The notes under the pieces: generated by a model | What the model saw: only the letters and a program-made list of their open reading frames with translations | The model's database searches: none | Told to the model about the DNA's origin: nothing | In this document: piece after piece, positions 1 through 11,570 of the stretch | Layout of the letters: each line of letters begins with the position of its first letter | Position numbering within the stretch: position 1 is the first letter of the stretch | Origin: Adiantum capillus-veneris | Taxonomy: Eukaryota; Streptophyta; Polypodiopsida; Polypodiales; Pteridaceae | DNA: 62,000 bases | Reading direction: 5' to 3' | Assembly (NCBI GenBank): GCA_014529385.2 | Contig: CM043963.1 | Location: 104,328,912 to 104,390,911 of the forward strand | Program-made: the position numbers and the translations under genes

Positions 1-1652
1 AGATCCTTCGACTTAGTTAGGTTTAGGTAGACTGAGATAGTTTTAGATATTAGTTGAGTTCTAGAGTAGGAGTTGGAGTGGTAGAAGTGGTGAGAGGAGA
101 GCTTGAGAGTCCAGAGAGGCCAGGAAGCAACCAAAACACCATTATCACCATTTCATATGATGAGTAGGAGTAGAGTAAGTAGGAAATCATGATTCAGGAT
201 CTAGAGCACTTCATGCATGTATACTTGCTTGGTAGATTCATCACAAGGTTGTAAAAGACGCAAAAGTGTGTTTGAAAGCTGAAGTGAAGTCCAAAAGTTA
301 CTGTGAGTGTTTCTGATAGAGCTGCAGAGCATCAAGAGCATTTCTGTCAAGAAAAAATTTAATTTTAAGCCAGGAGACATCCTACGCGTAGGATGTCTAT
401 AGGCTAATTTGGTGGGAATTTTGGGATTTTGAGTTGAGTAGTGTGTTCAGAAGGTGGGGTTTACCCTATTTTCACCTAGAAAGTGCAAATTTGACCATGT
501 CTTGATAGGATAAGGCAAGATAAACTGAAATTGCCAGACATCTTACCCAAATTGTGCCAAAGCATTATTTTAAGACCAAAACCATAGGATGGCTACATGA
601 GCATGATCTGCATGATATATTGAGTGACTGAGAGAGGTTTTATCTCATTTGGGTGAAAAAATTGGGTTCTAAGCAGACTTTAGCACTTTTGACTGAAAAA
701 GGCTAGAACAGCTAAAATTGGGGACTTTTGAAATCCAAACCAAAATTTAAGCATACCACTGGGTTGCTGACATCAAGGGGAAGCTATGGGTCAAGTCTGG
801 GGTCAAACACGCCAAAAAGACATCCTACGCGTAGGATGTCATCTGTGTGATTTTGCACTCCAAACTTGACTGTGAGCATACCAAAGTGATCAGCAACTCA
901 AGGGGAGCATGTGCTTTGAATTTAAAGCCATTCTGATGAAAAAGACATCTTATGCGTAGGATGTCTAAAGCAAGAAATTGAAGCCAGATACTGACTGGGG
1001 GCATAGCAAGGTGTTGTATAGCCTGAGGCAAGCCTCCTAGTCAATTTTGGTCCAAATTGGAGTTGATTAGACTGATCAAGACCAGCAACAGGCTGTCAAA
1101 ACAGATTTTTGATCCATTGACCAGATTATAGGTATCCAAATCAAAAAAAGAAAATAGCTGTGGACTCAGCACATCAAGGGGAATCCATAGTGCAAAAATC
1201 CAGGCAAAACAAAGCAGGAGACATCCTACGCATAGGATGTCTATTGGGACCTACTAAAGAGAAAATTTGAATGGGCTTAGATAGTGAGGTTCCATTTGGC
1301 TTAAGGGTTCTAGAACTTCTTTCAGAAGTGAATTTGGATCTTGTTTGTCCATTTGATGGAGCAAAGACTGAATTCAGACTTTTTCACGTAAAATTGACCA
1401 ACATCCGAGGGAAGTACACTTCCATATTAGCAAACCTAATCCAGAACATCAGCCGTGTATAAAATATTGTAGTGGTTGAGATTAACTCTCCAGTTATACC
1501 AATCATTACTAAGATAACCTCTAGCAATTAAATGCTTTGATTCGATTGCCGAAATTAAACGCTTGTGTACAGGTATATTCAGCAGCAAAGCAAGAAGTTG
1601 TGCGGAGACTGATCCTTTGCCAGGTGAGTGGTTGGATTTGTGATAAATTGCA
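1..1652 (+). other. 5' leader of family-P copy 1
   Basis: Noncoding sequence upstream of gag. Nothing in it reads as a credible protein. It holds four copies of the family palindrome and ends just before the MNLRSGR start shared with copy 2. The LTR and primer binding site are not in the window. Confidence 0.7.
375..1242. repeat. 5' palindrome array, copy 1 (4 units)
   Basis: Four copies of a 24-bp palindrome with half-site AGACATCCTACG followed by its reverse complement. They lie at 375-398 (perfect), 818-841 (perfect over the inner 22 bp), 943-966 (two changes) and 1219-1242 (one change). Start-to-start distances are 443, 125 and 276 bp. Some copies are preceded by a TGATGAAAAAGACAT-like flank, so the palindrome sits in a longer, eroded repeat unit. 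No function is known to me. Confidence 0.9.
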
Positions 1653-4290
1653 TTGATAAGTTTGATGAATTTAAGATCAGGAAGATACATTTTTAGAGAC
1701 CAGAAGGTGGCAGGTGACCAAGGTAGCTTAGTGTACACCGAGGAGAGTGTAACTCAAGCAAGGCTAGATCCACTAGCACCGATTATTGAGGAAGGTAGTG
1801 ATACTGATACTTCGTCAGACAAATCTTTCTTCATGATGGGTAGTCAACAGCGAGGAGGTTTCACCTATGACGGACCCATTCCAGGAGGAAGCACCTCCCT
1901 AAATCCACTGAATGATTCCCAAGTTCACTGTGATCTTCTTAGAAGGAACAAACTTGAGGGGAGCCCTAGTCTATTCTGACTATCGAGGACGCAAGTGGAT
2001 TTGTATTGAAGAAAGGCCGGCTCAGAGATTGGAGATAATTCGAGTCTATGATGATGGAGATAGATTCCGAGAGGAAAAGGGGAACCACTATCTGATAGTT
2101 AGTAACCCTGAAGATTACAACTGATATGGAGATAACGTGGCAAAAGGGAAAATGGTTTCAAAAGCTCAAGAACCACCACCAAACATTGATCGACCTAGAG
2201 CAATTTTTATGTATGATAAGAAAACAACCAGGGTTTCAACTTATAATGAGAACGTGGGAATCTAGAAGCATGAGAGTGAGGGAATAGTCTCTTACTTTCG
2301 CTGCAAAGAACCATACTTAACCAAGTTAAGCAAAGACAAGGTTCTTTACTTATTCTCCTATGAAACTGCAATGCGGAAGGATATTGTTTTTCTTGCTAGA
2401 TATGGGCGAGAATACCAACGCATTCTCCCAGAGGAGGTAGAAAAGGCAACAGTTCCAGGAGCATCAACATATGCCCCGGACAAAGAGCCAAGAGCCACCT
2501 ACACCCCTAGCAAGTCGACAAATCCCTTTTCAGAGGAGTATGATGCTACCTCACATTCTACCCGACCCGCAGACATTCAACAATCAAAACCAACCAGCAA
2601 CTCAGCCATCATTGTAGGCATGGCTTCGACAGAGTGCAACATTGGAGCAAGACCAAAATCGAGATGGTTATCAAGCTGCACAAGGGCTAAGGGATTTGCA
2701 AGAACCACCACTCTATTCAAGGTATCAAGGAGAGAGTAAACCAAAAACTAAAGGGTCAACGGAGACTGGAAGACCACCCATAGAACGAGTTCGAAGAGAT
2801 GAACCATCTCTTGCAAGAACTGTTAGAAATTATGGCTTAGGAGCACCATTGGGAGAGGAACTAGCTTACTACAGAAGACGAGAGGAGGTATATCGACTAG
2901 GACATGGATATCCAATGATGAGGTTTGTAGACCATCGTAGAATTAGACCTTCTCACGTGCAAAAATGGGTAAACAAGAAATAAAGAGGGAACAGAGATCC
3001 AAGAGATCATGTAGCAGCCTTTGTGCGTGTAATTAGATTTGAAGAGGTGTTAGATTTCCCTACCCAATTTGCAGGGTTTGGACTAACCCTCGAGGATGAC
3101 GCTGCTACTTGGTTTAACTCTATGGAGCATAGAGACTTTGAGTCTATGGAGGAGGTGTTTGACGAGTTTATCGAGGAATTATCACAAAGGGGGATAGCTC
3201 ATAATACTGTCTCACAAATCCATAAATTTAAACAGAAAGACGGGGAATCTGTGTGGAAGGTAGCCCTAAGACTAAAAAGGTATGTTAAGTTCTGCCCTGT
3301 GGAAGAACTGCCAACTCAGTCCAGACTTATGCTTATATTCATCCAAGGACTAAGGAATGCAGATCTCCAGAAGGACTTACATGTGAAAAGGAGCACGACG
3401 TTGAATGAGTTGAACAAGGAGGCTCTTTACCTTGTGGATAATTGTGTCGTCTACAAGGAGGGTGAGTTCAAGGATCTTGACGATGATTCATCTTCACAAC
3501 AAAGTGGAGGCAAGTCTTCTAAGACAACACTGAAAGGAGAAGTGGCTATAAACCAGGAGCAGCTTGTAGAGGAAGTGCTAAAAAAGATTAACTTGTACGC
3601 CAAACCCCAAGCTAAACAGCCCAAGTGGTGTGCTATCGAACAAAAATGGACAAACCATGGGACGGAGGAATGTTATTATAACAAGGGATATGTGAGAGAG
3701 AGACCTTACGCTCCCCAAGCTCAGGTAGCTTCTCCTCAAGTTCCACCGATGCTTAGGTATCAAGCAGGCAACCTACCAGGACCTGCAGGTGTAGAAAGAC
3801 CACAACTAGTGTTGGGGCAACAACCACCCCTACCGGGATTACGACCAGCCGGCATAAGATACACACCAATCGTAACCGAATCAGAAGATAAGGCTTTGGT
3901 GCCTATGCATGCATATTATGAAGATCCCAATGGATATATGGCAAACCCTGTCTATTATCCACCAGAAGAACCCTCGACACCAGAACCATGGAGCATGATA
4001 GGAAATACACGACCACCAACAGTTGCACATGCAGCAGGAGAAGGAAGATATAGCTTAGATGAACGAACATTGTTGTTCATGCCAATGGAGGCATGGGCGG
4101 ATAGAGACATGCATACCAACAAAGAGGAGCTCAAGGAGCACCTCAACAACCCAAGGGACCCTGCTATAAGTGTGGTGGAGACCATTGGCTAAGAGACTGC
4201 CCTCATGATGAAATCATTAGAGTCAACGCATATTGCACCCAGTGTGGAGTTACTCATTTGATTCTTGATTGCCCTAAGAACCCGAGCAAA
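1653..4290 (+). pseudogene. gag region, family-P copy 1 (frameshifted)
   Basis: Decayed gag, which would form the particle and bind RNA. It begins with MNLRSGR, as in copy 2, but is broken into frames at about 1653-1979, 1912-2124, 2371-2739, 2642-2983 and 3023-4192. The capsid-like core lies at about 3023-3450 (FGLTLEDDAATWF, QRGIAHNTVSQIHKFKQ, FIQGLRNADLQKDL) and matches copy 2. A conserved stretch with KWCAIEQKWTNH and EECYYNKGYVRE follows near 3625-3700. Two zinc knuckles appear near 4162-4200 and 4234-4272 in a shifted frame, both C-X2-C-X3-H-X4-C. At least four frameshifts or stops make this non-functional. Confidence 0.8.
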
Positions 4291-4374
4291 GGAGCAAAAA
4301 CTACCTTGAACATACTAGAAACCGTGCCTTCCAGTGGAGGGTCAGAAAATGAAACAATCATACCTATATAGGCG

Positions 4375-6000
4375 GTGACACGAGCCCAAGCTCAAAGAAT
4401 GACGAACAAACCCATCATTGAAGAACCAAAAATCGATGCCCCAAGTTCAGAAATGAAAAATCGGAGAAGCACTTGGAAGGCTAGAAAGGCGCGTATGAAA
4501 TCCAAGAAAGAACGAGAGAAAACAGCTCTATCCAAGGAATTAAAACACACAAAGGATAGATTAGAGCGGTTAGAGGATCTAGCTAGCCTAAGCTCACACA
4601 CCACAGCAACCATAGCACCCAAGGAAATAGCAAAACCCAAAAGTGCAGGATCAGTAGGATCAGTACTGGCAAACAAGGTAAATGAGCAGTTGGATGCACT
4701 TCTAAAAGCTTATGAAGCTAGACTCAAAAAGAACCAACCCCAAGAGCAAAGATGGATGACTTATGCATATGCTGAAATAGAAAAACAGAGGTTGAAAATG
4801 TGTAGAAAGATGATTGAAACAGCTCAATCTTTGATGGAAAACCCGCTTGGTAAACCTGCAAATGGGCAAGAAGAACCAGCTCCAACCCCTATCCAACCAA
4901 CTTTAGAGGAACAAATAGAAATGAAGGAAAGACTCACGAATGGCTATGAGTCTAGGGGAGAGCCTATCATAGTGCCAAATACAACAGATAAGGCAAGTGA
5001 CGAGTTCCAGCCTAAGACATTGGCAGAAATGGGTAAGGACTATAACGGTCTAGATGACCTGTGGAAACAAATCCGTGAGGCCAACGAGGCTAACAGCACG
5101 AGTAACCACATGAACAACACGAGAAAAGAGAAACACGAGATCTTACCTCCTATTGAAGAATTTGAGGCAAGGTCACAAATGAACTTTGATATACATTCAC
5201 AAGGGGGAGACCAGGGATCAATTAGTTCGGGGCACAGCCAACTAGACTCCCTGAAAACTCTACCCTCTTACCTAGGAGAGTATGAATCCAAATCTGAAGT
5301 GAGAGAAATCCCATCTCAAAGACTTTCTTCTATCAAAGTGATGGACTCACAAGGGTTGATTGAGTTATTGTCCACCCCGGTGGCATGCACAATCACATTA
5401 GCCAAACTCCTAAGGTTACGACCAAACATGTGGACCACAGTAGGCAAATGCCTAGAAAAATTTGGAGTGAAAGACCCCACCTCGAAGCTTCAGAAAGGGA
5501 TCAGTGAATTGGACAGGCCTCAACTAAATACTAGGTCAGTACCTTTAAACAAGGTTGGAGAGTATTGCAAGGGAGAAGATGGAAACACCACGCTACCAAT
5601 AAAATTCCAAGGAGTAGTTTCCAAAGCCATTCTTGACAGTGGAGCGGGAGTTGCCATCGCCACCAAGGAAATCTGGAAAAAATGGGAAAAACCAACTTTA
5701 AGAGCTACCAGAATGAAATTGCAATTGGCAGATGGGTTCATGGAGAAGCCTCTAGGACTCTTAGAAAAAGTGATTGTCACTTCGTGCGAAATCAAGTATG
5801 AGCATACATTTGCAAAAGTCGATTTCGACAAAAAGAACATTTATGAGATCATCTTGGGAAGACCATTCATGCGACAATTGAAGATGGTCCAAGATTGGGG
5901 TTACGACCACATATACCTCAGACATGGTGAGACAACAACCAAAATACACGAGAAAGACCATAGTTACAAGGATGTGAACCAAACACCAGTGGAAGAGTGA
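4375..6000 (+). pseudogene. gag C-terminal linker and protease 1, family-P copy 1
   Basis: A 541-codon open stretch. The first two thirds are charged and helical, probably coiled coil (SKKEREKTALSKELKHTKDR), and match copy 2. The last third is a retropepsin: AILDSGAGVAIA near 5625 carries the catalytic DSGA, and IILGRPFM near 5850 is the second hallmark. The protease would cut the gag-pol polyprotein. A TAG just upstream (4369-4371) and a TGA at 5998-6000 separate it from neighbouring parts that copy 2 keeps in one frame. The domain itself looks intact, but it can no longer be made as part of a polyprotein. Confidence 0.8.
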
Positions 6001-6790
6001 TTCAGCTACAGTCGCAGGATCGGAACTCCTAGCATGGTTAGGGCAACAAAAAGAGCTATGGATGTGCGGAGCTTCACATTGTGGAAGCCTAAAAAGAGAG
6101 GAATGCGTCTTAGAAAGAGCTATTGAGGAGAAGGAGCTATTGAGAAAGAGCTATTGAGGACAAGGAGTATATTCCGGAACCTTTTCCTAAAGATGCCTTG
6201 GAATCTCTAGAATGGGAACACATACTAGCAACATTGGATGTCTGTACCATTACAGATAGTCCAACAACAAAATTTTGCGACAAGGATGACTATGATGTGC
6301 TACCCTACTACATGGTAAGCATTATACCAGGAGGAGATGAGACGATAGAACCACCAGAACAAGAAGAGTTTTATAACTCCTCTGAACATCTGGAGGTCAA
6401 TAATGATGCAGATAATGAGTGTTCAAACAACTCAAGAGAGTGTGGGGAGAAAGCAAAAAATATCAAGTTTTATGATTTTGCTAATCAGCACCCTAGACGC
6501 CAGGAACGCTATAGGAGAAAATGAGCAGGAAACAAAGAGAGAGAGAGAGCCTGATGCCCAGGATAAGAGGTAAAACTCACTATCTAATGCTTGTAAAAGC
6601 AGAGGATTGTGTAAAAGATCAAATATCAGGAAGATTCTTAAAAGTTCGAAGGGAAAGAATGCTAGAGGAAAAAAGACAAGTACGAAAAGCTAAAATAGGA
6701 ACAAAATCACAAAAATCTCAAAAATAAAAAAAAGAAACAACGAAAGACCAAGAGTGGACCAAACTAGAGCCTAAACAGAAATACCAAGAA
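6001..6790 (+). pseudogene. Linker between protease 1 and RT, family-P copy 1
   Basis: Degenerate coding linker with open pieces at 6198-6524 and 6521-6727. The first contains LEWEHILATLDVC and KFCDKDDYDVLPYYM, which match copy 2 up to its deletion junction. A short local duplication (GAGAAAGAGCTATTGAGG-like) near 6118-6160 has disturbed the frame. No catalytic motif is visible. Confidence 0.65.
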
Positions 6791-7780
6791 TTGAAATGGT
6801 CTTTACGAGAGATATGGACTACTAAGGAAGATAGTGATGGTAAAGGGGAGTTAGAGAAGGGAAACATGAATGTACCATCGCACTATCAGAAATTCACCAT
6901 CCAGGACAGAAAAATCATAATGACACCACCAATCAGGGAAAGAACTAACCAAGAATCTTACGATGGGCCAGAAAATGCAAAAAGGATAGACCTCACAGAA
7001 CCAGGTGAAAAGCCTCAGCCGGTCTATATAGCAACCGATTTAGAGCCTGAAGAAGAAAAACCGCTAACACAACTTCTCAAGAAGTATAAAGATGTGTTTG
7101 CATGGTCCTACAAAGACCTCAAAGGAGTTGATCCATCGATATGCCAACATACAATTCCTTTGAAATCAGATGCAAAACCTAGCAAACAGCGTCCTTATAC
7201 ATATAATGACACATTTGCTAAACGAATCAAAGAGGAGATTGACAAGCTGATGGAAGCTGAATTCATCTATGAAATCAAACATACAGATTGGGTGTCACCC
7301 ATTGTGGTAGTCCCCAAAAATAACGAAAAACTGCAAGTGTGTGTAAACCTCAAAAAGGTAAATGCAGCCACCATAAGGGATAATTATCCTTTGCCAATCA
7401 CAGAACATGTACTTGAGAGGGTGGCCGGGAAACGGGCTTATTCCTTTTTGGATGGGTTTTCAGGGTACAACCAACTGGCAATTGCAATGGAGGATCAACA
7501 CAAAACAGTGTTTGCCATAGAATGGGGAATTTATGCGTATCGAGTTATGCCATTTGGCTTAACAAATGCCCCAGCTACCTTTCAAAGTTTAATGACACAC
7601 GCGTTCAAAGAATACCTGAGAATGTTCTTAGAAATATACATGGATGATATTTGTGTACACTCTCTACTACGAGAGGAACATATTGACCATTTGCAAAAGG
7701 TATTTGAAAAATGCAAGACATATCGAATTTGTCTTAACCCTGAAAAGTGTATTTTTATGGTTAAGCAAGGCCGATCTTAG
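6791..7780 (+). pseudogene. Reverse transcriptase, family-P copy 1
   Basis: Ty3/gypsy RT that would copy element RNA into DNA. A 329-codon open stretch contains the usual blocks in order: DVFAWSYKDLKG, WVSPIVVVPK, VCVNLKKVNAATIRDNYPLP, YSFLDGFSGYNQ with the first catalytic Asp, MPFGLTNAPATFQ, and YMDD near 7637-7648. LNPEKCIF follows. The frame is lost at the stop near 7780 and resumes in another frame (GHIVSRNGI) towards RNase H. DGFSGYNQ and FAWSYKDLKG point to the Athila/Tat branch. This region is wholly absent from copy 2. Confidence 0.85.
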
Positions 7781-7869
7781 GACACATTGTCTCAAGAAAT
7801 GGCATAACCACAGACCTAGACAAAGTCAAAGTCATAGTAGACCTACCCAGGCCTACTAATGCGAAACAA

Positions 7870-8420
7870 GTGCAATCCTTTATGGGCCACTGTGGGTATT
7901 ATACAAGATTCATATATATATATGCAGTCATCGCACAACCTCTGTATCGTTTGCTAGTCAATTTTGACTGGACCGAGGAGTGTGAAACTTCATTCCAAAA
8001 GCTGAAGAAAAACCTTGTATCAGCACCTGTACTTAAAGCACCGGATTGGGAAAAGATATTCCATGTTCACATTGATGCTTCTGCATATGCAATCGGGAGT
8101 ATTCTGGCTCAACCTGGAGACAGAACAATGGATTTTCCAGTTTGTTGTGCAAGCCGACAGTTAAACAGTGCAAAAAAGAACTACACAACCACTGAAAGAG
8201 AGGGGTTAGGAATGATTTATGTTGTAAAGAAATTTCGGCATTAATTGCTCGCAAACAAATTTGTGTTCTTCACAGATCATCAAGCTCTTTTGTATCTGGT
8301 AAATAAACCATGCAATATAGGGAGAATTGTACGCTGGTTTATTATATTGCTAGAGTTTGATTTCACAATGGTGGTCAAAAAGGGTAAAACCCATCTATGA
8401 GCGGATCATCTTTCAAGGAT
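7870..8420 (+). pseudogene. RNase H, family-P copy 1
   Basis: Ty3-type RNase H following RT. The RT-to-RNase H connection reads QSFMGHCGYYTRFI, then HVHIDASAYAIGS (first catalytic Asp), TTEREGL (Glu), and, after a stop at about 8242, FFTDHQALLYL (Asp) and ADHLSR. All key residues can still be read, but in-frame stops interrupt the domain. There is no second archaeal-type RNase H here, unlike the Tat-type element at 27252-35986. Confidence 0.75.
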
Positions 8421-9152
8421 ACACAACGGGGAAGCTCCTGAAGGAGTAGATGATGACATACCAAATGCTTATCTTTTCAATATTGAAATGATACCCAAAT
8501 GGTCTCAGGAAATTGTTAGCATTCTTTCCTTTGGAGATAGGTTTGATAACACGGAATACAGATCCAAACAACAAACAATTCGACAAACAAAAAAATTCCA
8601 GTTGATTACAGGACGGCTGTATCATCTAGGATCATATCAAATTCTACGATATGTATAAATCTGGAGGAACTCGAGTGTTACCTAGAAGAGGCGCATGTCC
8701 AGGATTGTGCATTTCATTGTTCAATAGTGAAAACACACCAGAGGCTGAAACAGTTAGGGGTTTATTAACCAACTATGTACGCGGACACACATGCTCATGT
8801 TAACAATTGTACTATATGTAGTGTCAAACGATGAGTGGATCACACGACATTGTTTCAAGTAAACATTGCACCTGCATGGAGTCAATATATCATTGATTTC
8901 TTAACCACAAGTACGTTTCCTAAAAACATAACAAGAGCACGGAAAAAGGCTATAGAGCTGGAGGCTCGATACTTTTAGTTAATTGGGAGCCAACTCTATA
9001 AGAGAGGAAAGGACAATCAACTTAGAATCTGTGCAAGTGAAAGTGAATACCTGCTGATTCTAGAACATGCACATAGCAAAATAAGTGGAGGACATTTTTC
9101 AGGCGATAAGACAGCAAAAATTGTCTTAACCGCAGGAATATGGTGGCCTACA
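8421..9152 (+). pseudogene. RNase H-integrase spacer with decayed H2C2 region, family-P copy 1
   Basis: Heavily mutated coding remnant with many stops. Recognisable near the end are CASESEYLLILEHAH and GGHFSGDKTAKI, the usual approach to the integrase zinc-binding (HHCC) domain. Nothing else is identifiable. Confidence 0.5.
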
Positions 9153-10083
9153 TTGCATATGGATGTTGAAGAGTTTGTAAAGCCTGGTGACGCATGTCAG
9201 CGCACCAAGGTGCCGATAAAGAGAGATGAGATGCCACTATGGCCAATGATGGGAGCAAGAGCATTTGCAAAATGGGGCATTGATTTTGTGGGACCTATTT
9301 CACCTCCTACATATCGCACCCATACCCAATATATCATTGTGGCTACGGACTATCTCACAAAATGGGCGGAAGCCAAGGCAACACAAAAATCAGATGCACG
9401 GACCACTGCACAATTTTTGTATGAGAATGTTTTTGTACGATACGGTTTACCAATAGAAATTGTCAGTGAATCGTGGAACATATTTTCTTAATGAAGTCAT
9501 TGAATATCTGCTAGAGGAATTCTCGGTCATACATAGGAAATCTGCTCCATACCATCCACGGGCAAATGGACAAGCTGAGGCCACAAATAAAACACTATGC
9601 ATAGTTCTCACTAAAATTGTGTCAGAGTCAAGAACAGATTGGGATCAGCAGCTACACTCAACACTATGGGCATAAAGGGTAGCTTACAAAACATCGATCG
9701 GAATGACACCGTACAACATGGTGTTTCGCCTAAATGCTATATTACCCATAGAGTTTTTAATTCCAACTCTACGAGTAGCAAAACGCTTAGAATGGACAGG
9801 GAATGAGCTCTCTTCAAGAATAGATGACCTTGAAAAGCTAGATGAACTTCGCTTGAGAGTTGTAGCTTCGATCTATGCTAAAAAAAAACGACAAAAAGAG
9901 TTTTTTGACAATCATGTGCGCACGAAAGAGTTCAAAACTGGTGATTATGTACTTGTTTATACTTTGAAGCAACATGCCAAGAAACTTAAAAAGCGAGGGA
10001 TGGGACCCTTTGTGATTAGTGATCTATCACAAAGCGGAGCTGTCAAGCTTGCTACATTAGCAAGTGAAGAAATGCCAAATTGA
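9030..10083 (+). pseudogene. Integrase, family-P copy 1
   Basis: Integrase would insert element cDNA. Seen in order are the H2C2 end (GIWWPTLHMDVEEFVKPGDACQR), the core with WGIDFVGP (first Asp), a damaged second catalytic site near 9470, and HPRANGQAEATNK carrying the Glu. The C-terminal part has RQKEFFDNHVRTKEFKTGDY and a GPF-type motif (KKRGMGPFVI). An extra base near 9470 turns the usual SDRGT site into a frameshift, and there is a stop at about 9674-9676. Copy 2 retains only the C-terminal part, from RIDDLEKLDELRL onward. Confidence 0.8.
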
Positions 10084-10098
10084 ATTAGTGGGTGTCGA

Positions 10099-10632
10099 TT
10101 GAAGAAATATCATTTACCACTAACACAGGATATGCTTCAACAAATCCATCAAGGAAAACAACGAATGATGGAGAAGCAGAGGGTACGAGAAGAAGATCAA
10201 GCAGAAGCACAAGAACGCATTGCAAAAAGAAGACTTCTGCGACAACAACAAAAATGTGGAGCACCATTGCAAATCAATGCCATCCGACTAACAAAGTTTA
10301 ATGAAGACACAGTGGAGCCAATAATTGCGGTCAAAGTGGGTAGCGATCAAGTTGAATCGACAGCATTGCTTGATTCTGGAGCTCAAGAAAATTTGATCTC
10401 TTACAGATTATACGAACAGCTCAAGTCCACCGGTCAACTTTATCCTACTCCACAAGTGCTGGAAAGTAGTACATCACACTCGTTGAAAACATTGGGCTGG
10501 ACTATATTGCATGTACAAGAACATCAATATATTTACCCACACAAATTTTATGTAGTCGAGGTTGAAAGCACGCAACACCCCATGTTGTTGGGACAACCTT
10601 GGCAAAAAGAGTACAATGTGCAGATAGATTAG
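10099..10632 (+). pseudogene. Second retropepsin-like domain (protease 2), family-P copy 1
   Basis: A second aspartic-protease-like domain after integrase, which is not the usual Ty3/gypsy order. A basic, helical linker rich in K, R, E and Q (RERIAKRRLLRQQQ style) precedes STALLDSGAQENLIS near 10360, with a canonical DSGA. HPMLLGQPWQKEYN near 10580 supplies the second hallmark (hydrophobic-hydrophobic-Gly). Copy 2 has the same domain in the same place, so it belongs to the family. Role unknown: it could be an active protease or an inactive structural relative. It does not read as a simple duplicate of protease 1, as sequences outside the motifs differ. Confidence 0.75.
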
Positions 10633-10635
10633 AAT

Positions 10636-11460
10636 GTGAATGCAGTCAGAATTCAGCATGCACAAGAACAACAGGTAATAGCCTTTGCTCAGCAACCCCG
10701 GCATAATAAGCTGCCAGCAATGCAATCACTAGAAAAAGAGCCAAAAGCAAGGGCGCCACCAAAGAACAGCATGATACCCAAGGCAAGTAAAATCCAACAA
10801 TGTTCAGCACAAGTATGAAAAGTCACCAACTGTAGTAAAAAAATCAAGGTTACCAACACAAAAGAAACAAGTATGGCTGCGAAAGGATAGAAATGACATG
10901 GCAGGCATACACAAAAACGGAGGAAGTCAACATAAGCCGATAGTACAACCAAACACCAAGGGCATAAAACAGATATGGATCCCAAAGAAAATGCTCAGCA
11001 ATAACTCAAATGTGACTCACATTTGGATACCGAAACAAAAGCAAAAGGAACTCCCTTTAGTACAAGCAACATCGGAAGGCAGACAGCTGCATTTGCAACC
11101 GGCAAACCGACTTATGTGGATGCCAATAAGCAACAAAACAGTGGAAACCAAGGAAGTAGCAAGAAACCTACAAAAACCGGCAAAAACAAGATACCAATGG
11201 AAAGCAAAAGAGATAAGGTCAACGGCCAATTTCGCCAAGCCAATTCTCTCCAAAGAGATAACTATGGCCATATCAACAGTAGCAGCAAAGCAAGCGACTT
11301 TTGCAAGAAAGACAATCAAACAAAGAGCCGTAGAGTTACAATTGTTACTTGCAAAGAAAACAAGAAACCTCGACGGCGAATGCCAATAAGCATCTTGCTT
11401 ATACCCTTCTCTTGCACAGTATTAATTTTTCCATGCATTGACCGAGTATGCATAAAATAG
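10636..11460 (+). pseudogene. Basic tail with repeated QIW motifs, family-P copy 1
   Basis: Broken C-terminal extension after protease 2. It is Lys/Arg/Gln-rich with a recurring Trp motif: KKQVWLRKD, IKQIWIPKK, THIWIPKQK and LMWMPISN. Copy 2 carries an equivalent series. The main open piece is 10898-11389. No known domain recognised. It may bind nucleic acid given its charge, but that is inference. Confidence 0.55.
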
Positions 11461-11537
11461 GGCCACATTACACCGCCAAGCATTAGCACAATTTTTTCAA
11501 TCTATGTACGTCACATACTCCAAGGCGATACCTTGTT

Positions 11538-11570
11538 GTCCGGGAGGACTCCGGCTAGGAGGGGGGGAGG
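11538..11570 (+). promoter_or_regulatory. Internal polypurine tract with adjacent hairpin, copy 1
   Basis: A 12-base hairpin candidate GTCCGGGAGGAC (11538-11549; 4-bp stem, 4-base loop) lies just before the purine run AGGAGGGGGGGAGG (11557-11570). The same pair is found in copy 2. The run resembles the 3' polypurine tract that primes plus-strand DNA beside an LTR, but no LTR follows here. Confidence 0.6.

Noticed and set aside
375-1242. Palindromic repeats with spacers, superficially like a CRISPR array
   Set aside because: Few units, spacing of 125-443 bp, spacers related to one another, no cas genes, and location inside a plant retrotransposon.
1436-1738. Minus-strand 100-codon frame over the gag start
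   Set aside because: Shadow of leader and gag DNA without motifs; the plus-strand gag is supported by copy 2.
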